Source of the DNA: Methanothrix sp.
Lineage (GTDB): Archaea > Halobacteriota > Methanosarcinia > Methanotrichales > Methanotrichaceae
DNA length: 11,432 bases
Reading direction: 5' to 3'
NCBI GenBank assembly: GCA_012798025.1
Contig: JAAZNX010000105.1
Span: forward strand, 1 to 11,432
Positions 4,879 to 11,432 of the stretch are shown here, one piece after another. Made by a program: the position numbers and the translations under genes. The notes beneath the pieces were generated by a model. The model saw nothing but the letters and a program-made list of their open reading frames with translations, searched no databases and had not been told where the DNA came from. Within the stretch, counting starts at the first letter, position 1. Each line of letters opens with the position of its first letter.

Positions 4879-7011
4879 TCAGGCCTTTACAATATTGTTT
4901 GGGGCGTTTCCAGTCACACTGCCTCCGTTATTTATCACCTTTCCCCCATCGATACTGTAAATTCCACCGCCGCTCTTTGTTGCTGTGTTGCCGCTGACAC
5001 TTGTACCGCTATTGAGGGTCGTGATGCCATTGTCATTAAAAATGCCGGCACCCCATGTTGCTGTATTGCCGATGATGCTGGCTCCAGTCAGGGTCAGTTT
5101 ACTGGCATCATTGTAGATACCTCCGCCATTAACCGCCTTGTTGTTCGATATCGAGACACCTGGCCCCAAGACGGCACTGCCCTGGTAGAGATAAAGTCCG
5201 CCGGCAGCAGAGTCAATTGCTGTGGCAAAATTGCCAGTTATGGTACCTCCTGTCATGGTCAACAAGGAACCAGAATCGATAAACACACCGCCACCGTCTT
5301 GAGCTGCCACATTATTGGATATAGTACCTCCTGTGATTAGTATTTTGTCATTCATGTCCACGAAAATTCCAGCGCCTTGCTGGGAAGCCGTGTTCCCGGT
5401 AATTAGTCCACCATTGATGACCACAGTGTTTTTATCTGTGTTGACCACTCCACCGCCAGACCCGAAACTAAAAATTCCACCACCTCGTATGGCCGAGTTA
5501 CCTGAAATGATCCCGTCGTTTATGGTCAAAATACTGCCCTCATCGTTATAAATGCCTCCAGTACAAAATGAGGCTGTATTGCCAGAGATAGTCCCACCGT
5601 TCATGGTCACTGTACTATGATCGCTGTAAATACCACCAGCAAACCCTCCAACAAATTGACCGTTGAGGTCATCTGTAGTAATGTGAGTGGCTTTGTTATT
5701 GGTGATAGACGCACCTGGATTTATATTTACAGTACCAAAGTAACTGTAAATACCGCCTCCGCCAGCAAACGCATTGTTGTCAGCAACATTATTGTCAATT
5801 GAGGTACCTGAATTCAGGTTCAATGTGCCCTCATTGTAAATGCCGCCTCCTTGGAGGGTTGCTAAGTTCCCAGAGATGATACAATCAGTTGTCGTGAGCC
5901 TGCCATAGTTCTGGATGCCTCCGCCAGATTGTGCTTTTCCGTTCTGGATCGTCAAACCTATGAGGGTAGTATCTATGTTCGGTTTATTGCTCCCTATCGT
6001 TAACACCGAGCCTTTTTGCTGTCCGTCAATGATGGTATTCGACGCACCGTTTAGCCCATTTAGTACAAGCGATTTATCCACTTTGATATTCTCTCTGTAG
6101 GTCCCGGCTGCGATGTTTATCCAATCGCCGGATTTCGCCGCGTTCACAGCGCCTTGGATTGTATTAGCAGGACTGACATAGTAGCCCAGGATACCAGATA
6201 CAGAAGATCCCGATGCCTTCAGATCCAGGTCATAGTCAGTGCCGTAATTCGATGTTCTTGTCTGTGTTTTGGACCCTGCTGTGAGTTTGCTAGTAAATTT
6301 TCCGTTGACGTGCTCCTTCTGAGTCACTTGATTAGCAGAAGATTGGCCATTTAAGTTATTAAATGTGGCTTTTCCTCCTGAAATACCAGTTAATTGAGAA
6401 TTTATTTTGCAATTTAGTCCATCACCGTATATCTTGATCGAGTTTGCAGAACCTGAGACCGCAATCTGGCTTGCAGCAACAGATGATTCTGATGCAACCG
6501 CCTTACCATCGTAACCGCTCAACGTAACGTAGTCTCCAGCTAATGATCCCTTAGTTTCCTCCAAACCAACGTCTGCTTTCAGAGCGCCGGAGGATGCAGT
6601 CGCAGTACACTTAATGGAATCTGCTTTGGGAACTGTCAGCCATTGTTCTGCAGAGAGCGAAGTTTGAGCAGGCACAGTGCCTTCGCCAGGAAGAACCTGT
6701 GAACTATAAGTTAAGCCGTTTGGGGCGTTGACAACTTCTACGGATACACTCGCACTTTTTTTGCCGTCTACAGTCCCGTGAGTCTCCTTAAACAATGGGA
6801 CTGGACCTATAATACGCATAGCTGGCATAACGTTAGCCCCATCGATGGCCACTTCCCCATTTATAACACTGTCAATACTTGTTTGGATGTTTTGCGATAC
6901 AACTCCGGTGCTGCTCCCAACGCGACCTTCTGCTGAGAATCGCAGCCCATTGACCCCCATAACTAAGGTAAATGTCATTAAGACCGCCAAAACACTTATT
7001 CTACGTTTCAT
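4879..7011 (-). CDS. Secreted right-handed beta-helix surface protein with Pmp-like repeats
   Basis: The 710-residue protein begins with a signal peptide, MKRR followed by a hydrophobic stretch to about residue 20 (ISVLAVLMTFTLVMGV). Residues about 30-275 form a Ser/Thr/Gly-rich domain I do not recognise. A parallel beta-helix entry motif follows, from NTIQGAVNAAKSGDWINIAA through GTYRENIKVDKSLVLNG (283-319). From residue 363 to the end there are 12 coils of about 25-40 residues, each with GGGI(Y/F) and then I(S/T)(G/N)N-x-A, like the repeats of chlamydial polymorphic outer membrane proteins and many archaeal surface proteins. No transmembrane anchor or sorting tail is visible at the C-terminus (NAPNNIVKA), so it is either released or held non-covalently. 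The ATG has CGGGAGAC about 8 bases upstream. A role in adhesion or envelope structure is likely, but only by analogy. Confidence 0.85.
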   Translation of the reverse strand: MKRRISVLAVLMTFTLVMGVNGLRFSAEGRVGSSTGVVSQNIQTSIDSVINGEVAIDGANVMPAMRIIGPVPLFKETHGTVDGKKSASVSVEVVNAPNGLTYSSQVLPGEGTVPAQTSLSAEQWLTVPKADSIKCTATASSGALKADVGLEETKGSLAGDYVTLSGYDGKAVASESSVAASQIAVSGSANSIKIYGDGLNCKINSQLTGISGGKATFNNLNGQSSANQVTQKEHVNGKFTSKLTAGSKTQTRTSNYGTDYDLDLKASGSSVSGILGYYVSPANTIQGAVNAAKSGDWINIAAGTYRENIKVDKSLVLNGLNGASNTIIDGQQKGSVLTIGSNKPNIDTTLIGLTIQNGKAQSGGGIQNYGRLTTTDCIISGNLATLQGGGIYNEGTLNLNSGTSIDNNVADNNAFAGGGGIYSYFGTVNINPGASITNNKATHITTDDLNGQFVGGFAGGIYSDHSTVTMNGGTISGNTASFCTGGIYNDEGSILTINDGIISGNSAIRGGGIFSFGSGGGVVNTDKNTVVINGGLITGNTASQQGAGIFVDMNDKILITGGTISNNVAAQDGGGVFIDSGSLLTMTGGTITGNFATAIDSAAGGLYLYQGSAVLGPGVSISNNKAVNGGGIYNDASKLTLTGASIIGNTATWGAGIFNDNGITTLNSGTSVSGNTATKSGGGIYSIDGGKVINNGGSVTGNAPNNIVKA
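4903..5925 (-). repeat. Twelve coding repeats forming beta-helix coils
   Basis: Residues 363-703 of the surface protein hold 12 imperfect repeats. GGGI-like turns start at about residues 363, 388, 417, 458, 485, 510, 546, 573, 603, 629, 654 and 681. Each is followed by an Asn-containing turn such as ISGNTA, ITNNKA or ISNNVA. Repeat length varies because of loop insertions (for example 440-455 and 515-527). At DNA level the copies are well diverged, so recent duplication or slippage is not apparent. Confidence 0.8.
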
Positions 7012-7353
7012 ACCGATGTCTCCCGCACTTTCATGCTCGATATCTTCTGATGCTTGGGAGGTACCATCTCAATTACAGTATTCCGACATTCGACGACGTT
7101 ATGTTCTTAACCGTAATTCCTCTATTTGCAGCAAAAGATATCCCAACGGAGAGCGAAACCAATCGGTCTAGAATTGGCCATTTTTGAGTGCATTTTTTCA
7201 AAATGTCCATCTGGTTCACACCCTCTGTTTATTGGGTGTCTCTTTAAACTATTATTTAAACATTTCGTAAAAATATCGTTACTCGTCGAATTTCAACATC
7301 AAGCACCTCAAAGCAAAAAAAGCAATCGTAGCATCTAAATGGGCCCAGCCGTC
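7012..7353. other. Intergenic region with clustered small inverted repeats
   Basis: No gene is supported here. On the minus strand it contains the ribosome binding site of the surface protein gene (CGGGAGAC, 7018-7025). Further out are the hyphenated palindromes CCAAT/ATTGG (7159-7177), CATTTT/AAAATG (7191-7205) and ACACCC/GGGTGT (7218-7239). AT-rich TTTAAA boxes lie at 7243-7248 and 7255-7260. If one of these boxes is the TATA element of the surface gene, its leader would be about 200 bases long and would begin near the ACACCC/GGGTGT hairpin. The right end holds the terminator of the UbiD gene. Confidence 0.4.
7315..7321 (-). terminator. Oligo-T terminator of the DUF1614-UbiD operon
   Basis: Seven A on the plus strand give a T7 run in the minus-strand transcript, about 33-39 bases beyond the UbiD stop codon. 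No strong hairpin precedes it, as is normal for archaeal termination. Confidence 0.5.
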
Positions 7354-8673
7354 TCAGCCAGGTCCGCGTGGGGTAACCCTTCTGAACTTCCAGAGCTTAT
7401 CCAGCCTCGCAGTAGCGTCCACACCTATCTTGGCACTGATCCCGTCGACGCTGCGCGGGTCGAGCGTGCTTCCCCGAACGCCTGCGTGAAGAACGATATC
7501 CTCGTCGCCACGCATGCGTGTGGCGAGCGCGAACTCCAGATCCTTGGGATCGTATATATCGATGTCTGTATCAACTACTATCACGTGCTTCAAGGATCTG
7601 TGCGCCTGGAATGCAGCCTCGATGGCCCGTCTGGCATCCTCTTCTGTCTCCTTCTCGATCTGGACAACTCCATGAAAGTAATTGCATCCGCCATCGGTTA
7701 GGATGACGTCCTTCACTTTCGCGACCTTGGACACAGCTTTGTAAATCAGCGGCTCGTATGGCACGCCCATGAGCATCTTGTGCTCGCCGCCTGCGGGCAA
7801 CAGCGCATGATAGATGGGGTCCTTGCAGGTCATCATCTTAGTAAGGCGAATGACTGGCTCCTCGCGGATGAGATCGCAGGTGCCAGTGATGTCCACAAAG
7901 GGTCCTTCTTTTGCACGCTCACTGGTGATGTAGCCCTCCAGCACGATCTCGGCATGGGGCACAGGCACGCCGTTCTCCAGGCGCACAAGCTCCACTGGAC
8001 TGCCGCGAAGTGCGGCAGCGTACTGAAACTCCATCTCGGGAGGAACACGTGTGGATGCCGCGATCAGCACCACGGGATCGACGCCTATGGCGATGGCCAC
8101 AGGCAGCTCCTGGCCCTCGGCCAATGCTGCCTGGTAGAACTGGTGGGTGTGCCGGCCGGGAACCAGCCGCACTGCCAGACGATCTTTGCCAAGAACCATC
8201 ATGCGATGCACACAGGCATTTATGTGCTCTCCTAGCTTGGAGACTACTACAGCAGAGGTGATGTAGGGGCCGCCATCACCATAAAAATAAGTCATAATCG
8301 GCAGTTTCGAGAGGTCTGGCTCTGTTACAACCTCCTGGAAATGCGAGCTGGTCACCTCCCGCACCTGGCCTTCGTATCCTATGCCGCTCAGGTGGCGAAC
8401 CAAGTCCTTTGTAGGTATTCTCAAGGCCCTAGCAAGCAGTTCACGGGTGCAGAGGATGTTCAGGCAGCACTTATGTCCGGATACGTCACCAAAGAATATC
8501 GGCCCTGCGCCCCAGGCACGTTCTGTTGCCTCCAAAAACGGATTTACAGGATCATTCACATGCTTCATCAAACCTGCTCGGTCCAGCTCATCCAAGAAAC
8601 TCCGAAAGCCCATAGTCATCTCCTCAGTCACATTCTTCCGCACAGACTTTGGCTTGCATTCAGTGCCACTCAT
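7354..8673 (-). CDS. UbiD-family decarboxylase, probably anhydromevalonate phosphate decarboxylase
   Basis: UbiD enzymes remove a carboxyl group from unsaturated acids using prenylated FMN. Numbered from the start chosen here (439 residues), N152 and R157 (NACVHRM), H175 (GRHTHQ), E228 (GSPVELVR) and E256 with D261 (EGPFVD) follow the spacing of the metal-binding and Arg-Glu-Glu residues of Aspergillus Fdc1. The cofactor and catalytic sites therefore look complete. The C-terminal motif DIDIYDPKDLEFALATR is also typical. In most archaea a UbiD homologue decarboxylates trans-anhydromevalonate 5-phosphate in the modified mevalonate pathway, and the length and overall sequence fit this group. The substrate is inferred. 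The reading frame extends to 8712, but that start would overlap the upstream gene. AAAGGAG supports ATG 8673. A second ATG at 8613 with GAGGAG 6 bases before it matches the family N-terminus (MGFRSFLDELDRAG) even better. It is the second gene of an operon with DUF1614. Confidence 0.88.
   Translation of the reverse strand: MSGTECKPKSVRKNVTEEMTMGFRSFLDELDRAGLMKHVNDPVNPFLEATERAWGAGPIFFGDVSGHKCCLNILCTRELLARALRIPTKDLVRHLSGIGYEGQVREVTSSHFQEVVTEPDLSKLPIMTYFYGDGGPYITSAVVVSKLGEHINACVHRMMVLGKDRLAVRLVPGRHTHQFYQAALAEGQELPVAIAIGVDPVVLIAASTRVPPEMEFQYAAALRGSPVELVRLENGVPVPHAEIVLEGYITSERAKEGPFVDITGTCDLIREEPVIRLTKMMTCKDPIYHALLPAGGEHKMLMGVPYEPLIYKAVSKVAKVKDVILTDGGCNYFHGVVQIEKETEEDARRAIEAAFQAHRSLKHVIVVDTDIDIYDPKDLEFALATRMRGDEDIVLHAGVRGSTLDPRSVDGISAKIGVDATARLDKLWKFRRVTPRGPG
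8620..8625 (-). promoter_or_regulatory. Second ribosome binding site inside the UbiD frame
   Basis: On the minus strand GAGGAG lies 6 bases before the ATG at 8611-8613. A separate AAAGGAG lies 7 bases before the ATG at 8671-8673. Both starts are in frame, 20 codons apart, so translation could begin at either. The family's usual N-terminus matches the inner one. Confidence 0.45.
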
Positions 8674-8692
8674 TCTCAAGCTCCTTTCCAAT

Positions 8693-9400
8693 TCACACCA
8701 GCAGCACGGCAATCAAGCCGCTCAGGAAAACCCCATCGAAGGTTCCAGCTCCTCCGATGCTGGCCACAGGTGCTCCCAAATCTCGAATCTTGTTGAGGTT
8801 GAGTATGTCCGCCCCGATCAGAGTTCCAAGGGTCCCTGCTGTGTAGGCGATGAGGAAGATGTACTGCGAAGGAGCGCCCAAGATATAGACCATCAAGATC
8901 GCAGCAAGCGCTGCGACAAGGGGCGGTAAAACTGCAGGAGTGACGATGCCAAGGCCCTTGACAGGCTTTGCGACACGATTGATCACGATTGCAACCAGAA
9001 CGATCCCGGCAAGAGCATAAAGCAGGGATGCAGGAAATCTGAAGAGAAGCCCGACAGATATCATGATTGGAATGACAGCTCCACCAAAGTTCACCGCCAG
9101 AAGGGTATTGCAGTTCACATTTTCCACTACAGGAATTCTGTAGGCGATGCCGAAAGCTCGAACATATCGCTCTGTGACCATGGGCGTGCTGCATTGCATG
9201 TTGGTCACTGGAATGTTTATGCCGCTGCCCAATAACGACGCAAGGAGGACAAATAGCGCCTGTTCCCAGGTGAAGCCAATCTTGGTGAACGCTGTCCTTG
9301 CCAGGTCCAAGAAGAGAACTCCCACCACTGCGAAGAGCAAAAATGCCAGCAAAAGCATGAACATGATGCCTGCCGGACTGTAGAACATCCGATTTTCCAT
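8693..9400 (-). CDS. DUF1614 multi-pass membrane protein
   Basis: The 235-residue protein is very hydrophobic, with about seven predicted membrane segments (roughly residues 10-32, 45-62, 100-120, 123-141, 153-173, 178-198 and 216-235). Motifs I associate with DUF1614 (PF07758) are GSGINIPV (58-65), NFGGAVIPI (104-112), LIGADILNLNKI (194-205) and the C-terminal GGAGTFDGVFLSG (216-228). The function of the family is unknown. Polar and Gly residues inside the segments suggest a transporter-like or metal/lipid-handling core, but this is a guess. The ATG is probably read without a leader, because the TATA box is centred 26-27 bases upstream. It is the first gene of an operon with the UbiD decarboxylase, 19 bases apart, which hints at a link with isoprenoid or membrane metabolism. 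Confidence 0.85.
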   Translation of the reverse strand: MENRMFYSPAGIMFMLLLAFLLFAVVGVLFLDLARTAFTKIGFTWEQALFVLLASLLGSGINIPVTNMQCSTPMVTERYVRAFGIAYRIPVVENVNCNTLLAVNFGGAVIPIMISVGLLFRFPASLLYALAGIVLVAIVINRVAKPVKGLGIVTPAVLPPLVAALAAILMVYILGAPSQYIFLIAYTAGTLGTLIGADILNLNKIRDLGAPVASIGGAGTFDGVFLSGLIAVLLV

Positions 9401-9422
9401 GGGGCTCTATTGACTACTTCGG

Positions 9423-9435
9423 GTATAAATTTTTT
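9423..9435 (-). promoter_or_regulatory. TATA box of the DUF1614-UbiD operon, giving a leaderless mRNA
   Basis: On the minus strand the sequence is AAAAAATTTATAC. TTTATA is the TATA box and the A-run before it suits a BRE. The box centre (about 9426) lies 26-27 bases from the A of the ATG at 9400, the normal TATA-to-start distance, and there is no ribosome binding site before the ATG. The transcript therefore probably begins at or within a base or two of the start codon. Confidence 0.65.
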
Positions 9436-9687
9436 CGACCGGATGCAAAGGCGGATCAATCCAACGATCTTTTACCGCTCAAAAGAGATTTTTCCAGGCC
9501 TGATACAGGTAAAAAGGCATTTTTTGGCCGAAATGCGCGACGATATAATGTGTGACATATCGACTCCCGCCGATCGCCATCAGCTCGTAGAAGAGCGAAG
9601 GTAGCGGCGTGATGGCTGGCAGTTCCAGGTGCCTCTTCGGAGATCTTGTGTGACTGCGTGCTCACCTGCCAGAAGCCTACCTGAAAG
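9436..9687. other. Intergenic stretch without a supported gene
   Basis: I see no convincing gene. There are small inverted repeats: CCTG-ATA-CAGG (9499-9509) and CGATAT/ATATCG with a 10-base spacer (9541-9562). Weakly, the minus strand just left of the helicase remnant (about 9620-9690) can be read as FDFQVGFW followed by KISEEA. This could be a further frame-shifted scrap of the same pseudogene, but the match is too thin to include. Confidence 0.3.
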
Positions 9688-10280
9688 TCAAACTTTCATA
9701 TCGCCCCTGATACATAGCCTTATGCCCAGGCCCGTGTCTGGACGATGCCACTAGGAAGGCAGCAGCACCCCAAAGCCGTTCTGCTCCAGCATAGGTGCTG
9801 ATTGGCGCAGGAAAGAATATGCCTCCTCTGTTTCCATATCCAGGCTTACAGGCCGGGCTCTATCCAGGCTCTTCTCCAAGTTGGGGAAAGACTCTTGATG
9901 CTCAGCCCAGGTCTGCGAGAAGCTGCTCCTGAGGGTTCTTCAGGCTTTTCCGGACAAGAGAATCCACAGCCATGTCCAGGAAGCTTTTAACCAGGCTGAT
10001 TGGAGAGACCTTGGTGGCCCGCAGGGATCTTGAGGCCAGGCAGCTGGGAGGCATGGATGAAATGAAGATGCTCACTCGTTCTTGGTCGGCTTCGTCCAAA
10101 AACGGGTTCCAGAGTGATCTTCCTTCCCTGATCGCAAGGGATAAAATGCTCTCTGGCCACCAGCTCCAGGGAGAAGAGGGCAAGTTTTGACCAGAACAGC
10201 ATGGAATCGGCAAGAATTGAGTCCTCCGGTAGCTAGTGGGGCATGTCCAGAAGTAGATCCAATGCCAGGGCAGAATTCAA
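9688..10280 (-). pseudogene. Decayed N-terminal part of a SNF2-family helicase
   Basis: A coherent protein can be read on the minus strand only by changing frame. From 10280 it reads ALALDLLLDMPH, a TAG at 10235-10233, then LPEDSILADSMLFW and LALFSLELVAREHFIP. Near 10110 the frame shifts to LWNPFLDEADQERVSIF, SSMPPSCLASR and VKSFLDMAVDSLVRKSL, ending in a TGA at 9904-9902. A further shift gives WAEHQESFPNLEKSLDRARP. After an apparent internal deletion near 9836 comes EEAYSFLRQSAPMLEQNGFG and VLLPS, then a TAG (9753-9751) where the family has Trp, WHRPDTGLGIRL, and a TGA at 9690-9688. The order and wording match the N-terminal helicase-associated region of large archaeal/bacterial SNF2 proteins (WxPxLD, MPPxC, VDxLVR, APxLExxGFGVLLPxWW). 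The helicase core is absent. Homology is from memory of the family; the broken frames are seen directly. Confidence 0.62.
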
Positions 10281-10313
10281 TCAGCTCAAGCAGCATAATC
10301 TTCTTCTACATTT

Positions 10314-11138
10314 GTGCACAAACGCTATTTCATGGATTATCTTTCTAGCGGCTTTTCTAAGGTTGATAACTCCCAGCGTCCAGATGTCTTTATCTCGTGT
10401 TTGGAGACTCTATGTTCCCTCCCTTATTTCCAGGGCTATAAGAAGAAAAGCTTTCAAAGCCTTAATGTCAAGGATTCAAAAATTCTGGAAATTGGATGCG
10501 GCTTAGGCTTAGATGCAATGACCGTAGCCCAGATGATCGGAGAAGAAGGGTATGTGGTAGCAATAGACTCCAGCAGAAAAATGATAAATAATGCATCTAA
10601 GAATTCCATTGAGATAGACTCGATTCATTATTGTATTGCAGATGGTTGCCAACTTCCTTTCAGGGATGGCTCCTTTGATGGAGCAAGAGCAGACCGAGTA
10701 TTGCAGCATATCGACGATCCTAGAAAGGCTTTTTCAGAGATGGTTCGAGTAGTTAGGGATACGGGCAGGTTGGTCGTATATGAACCCGATTGGGGGACAT
10801 TCATAGTCAGTCCTGGTCAAAGAAAAGTCTGCCGCATCATGACACAACTTTTTGGAGATACCTTCCCAAGTGGCTGGATTGGTCGTCAGCTTCCGGGCTT
10901 CTTCTGTGAGGAGGGTCTTATGAATATAAAAATCGAGCCGCAAACCTTTATGACGGATGACTTACCGCTTGCCGTCAAAGTCTTTGATCTGATAAATAAT
11001 GCTCATAGAGCACATGAAATGGGTTACGTCTCAGAGGAGCAGGCTAAGAGATGGCTTGAAGATTTAATGGAGGCGCACAATCAAGGTCGCTTTTTTTGCT
11101 CTTACACGGGCTTCCTTGTATCAGGAGAGAAGCCTTAG
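10314..11138 (+). CDS. SAM-dependent class I methyltransferase
   Basis: The protein (274 residues) is a Rossmann-fold methyltransferase of the UbiE/Methyltransf_11 kind. Motif I is ILEIGCGLGLD (57-67), the acidic residue binding the ribose is D85 (VVAIDSS), and D110 in IADG.QLPF contacts the adenine region. FDGARADRVLQHIDDP (121-136) and LVVYEPDW (153-160) are the later core strands. The C-terminal part (160-274) has GWIGRQLPGFFCEEGL and a helical region that probably forms the substrate lid. The substrate cannot be told. GTG 10314 follows an in-frame stop closely; ATG 10332 (MDYLSSGF) is an equal candidate, and neither has a clear ribosome binding site. The gene is richer in A+T than its neighbours and lies between a pseudogene and a possible transposase end, which suggests acquisition. 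No terminator was recognised. Confidence 0.85.
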   Translation: MHKRYFMDYLSSGFSKVDNSQRPDVFISCLETLCSLPYFQGYKKKSFQSLNVKDSKILEIGCGLGLDAMTVAQMIGEEGYVVAIDSSRKMINNASKNSIEIDSIHYCIADGCQLPFRDGSFDGARADRVLQHIDDPRKAFSEMVRVVRDTGRLVVYEPDWGTFIVSPGQRKVCRIMTQLFGDTFPSGWIGRQLPGFFCEEGLMNIKIEPQTFMTDDLPLAVKVFDLINNAHRAHEMGYVSEEQAKRWLEDLMEAHNQGRFFCSYTGFLVSGEKP

Positions 11139-11293
11139 AACTATTCGATCTGATCGTAGTGGATCCCATCACACATCGGTGTCGATGGCGGTCTAGAAAT
11201 GCCCAATTATGGCAGGATAAAAGTGCTCAGGCCTATAAGTACTTACCTCTTATCCATTTGAATCTCAAAACAACCACCTTCAGCGATTCTGTC

Positions 11294-11432
11294 CTAAACT
11301 CCGTCCTTCTTAATAACCAGATTAGATTCAGCCGGAGTTGCAATCTTGAATCTTTCAAAGAGAGTCCTCTGCTTCTTTGAGATCTCCGTTAGCCTCCATT
11401 TTCCGCCCACTTTGACTGCCCGGATCTTTGCC
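11294..11432 (-). CDS. C-terminus of an unidentified protein, possibly a transposase (partial)
   Basis: Reading leftward from the window edge, one frame stays open for 45 codons to a TAG at 11296-11294. It encodes AKIRAVKVGGKWRLTEISKK, then QRTLFERF, and ends IKKDGV. The composition (basic, alternating hydrophobic, a K/R-rich helix QRTLFERF) looks like real protein. The pattern of IRAVKVGGKWRLTEIS followed by KKQRxLFERF recalls the C-terminal tails of IS1634/IS4-type archaeal transposases. I cannot confirm this from 45 residues, and the body of the gene lies outside the window. The plus-strand frames over this area do not look like protein. Confidence 0.42.
   Translation of the reverse strand, partial: AKIRAVKVGGKWRLTEISKKQRTLFERFKIATPAESNLVIKKDGV

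Noticed and set aside
4849..5340. Plus-strand frame of 163 codons with a strong ribosome binding site
   Set aside because: It is entirely antisense to the repeats of the beta-helix protein, has cysteine-cluster composition typical of complement reading, and matches no family I know. Only the upstream signal is kept as a low-interest finding.
4900..5960. Possible CRISPR or tandem DNA repeat
   Set aside because: The periodicity is at protein level, with irregular spacing and diverged DNA; it encodes beta-helix coils.
7780..8261. Long plus-strand frames opposite the UbiD gene
   Set aside because: They are shadows of a highly conserved coding region on the minus strand and carry no family motifs.
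8693..8712. Longer UbiD start at 8712
   Set aside because: It would overlap the upstream gene by 20 bases, add a Cys/Trp-rich peptide foreign to the family, and ignore the AAAGGAG placed just before ATG 8673.
9456..9665. Minus-strand frame of 69 codons left of the helicase remnant
   Set aside because: Composition is not protein-like and there is no ribosome binding site. A few residues (KISEEA) may belong to the decayed helicase, but this is too little to call.
9751..9753. TAG in the helicase remnant as a pyrrolysine codon
   Set aside because: The family has Trp here, other stops and frameshifts surround it, and nothing in the window suggests pyrrolysine use; a TGG to TAG mutation is simpler.
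9902..10213. Minus-strand frame of 103 codons as a hypothetical gene
   Set aside because: Its middle part is one segment of the frame-shifted SNF2 remnant and its first 30 residues are out-of-frame noise, so it is better described as part of a pseudogene.

Overview
The window looks like a chromosomal segment of a methanogenic archaeon, most likely close to Methanothrix (Methanosaeta). The evidence is a set of archaeal hallmarks: GGTGA/GGAG ribosome binding sites, TATA boxes about 26 bp from starts, oligo-T terminators, a DUF166 protein, a stand-alone archaeal HisA/HisB pair, a UbiD protein of the archaeal mevalonate type, a DUF1614 membrane protein and a Pmp-like beta-helix surface protein. 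The genus is inferred from gene content and style; no marker gene is present.

Left part (1-4758), metabolic genes. A 653-residue fusion joins an N-carbamoylputrescine amidase to an agmatine deiminase, so one chain should turn agmatine into putrescine. Next comes a DUF166 protein with a four-cysteine cluster, probably starting at a TTG. A small carboxymuconolactone-decarboxylase-like protein with no cysteine lies convergent to it. From a divergent promoter region, hisA and a hisB-like gene run as a unit overlapping by ATGA. HisA keeps its catalytic residues, but the HisB-like protein has lost much of the metal site that the dehydratase needs. This is the most unusual coding feature here.

Middle (4759-7353). 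A large secreted beta-helix protein (710 residues, signal peptide, 12 coils) is on the minus strand. It is followed by a 340-base intergenic region rich in small inverted repeats.

Right-middle (7354-9435). A minus-strand operon reads from a well-placed TATA box, probably as a leaderless mRNA. It encodes a DUF1614 membrane protein and then a UbiD-family decarboxylase, likely the anhydromevalonate phosphate decarboxylase of archaeal isoprenoid synthesis.

Right end (9401-11432), accessory-looking DNA. A decayed minus-strand copy of the N-terminal part of a SNF2-family helicase can be read across three frames with several stops. It is followed by an AT-richer SAM-dependent methyltransferase. At the edge is the C-terminus of a further minus-strand gene, possibly a transposase. 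Decay, base composition and the possible mobile element together suggest a spot of gene turnover. No CRISPR array, tRNA, rRNA or complete insertion sequence was seen.
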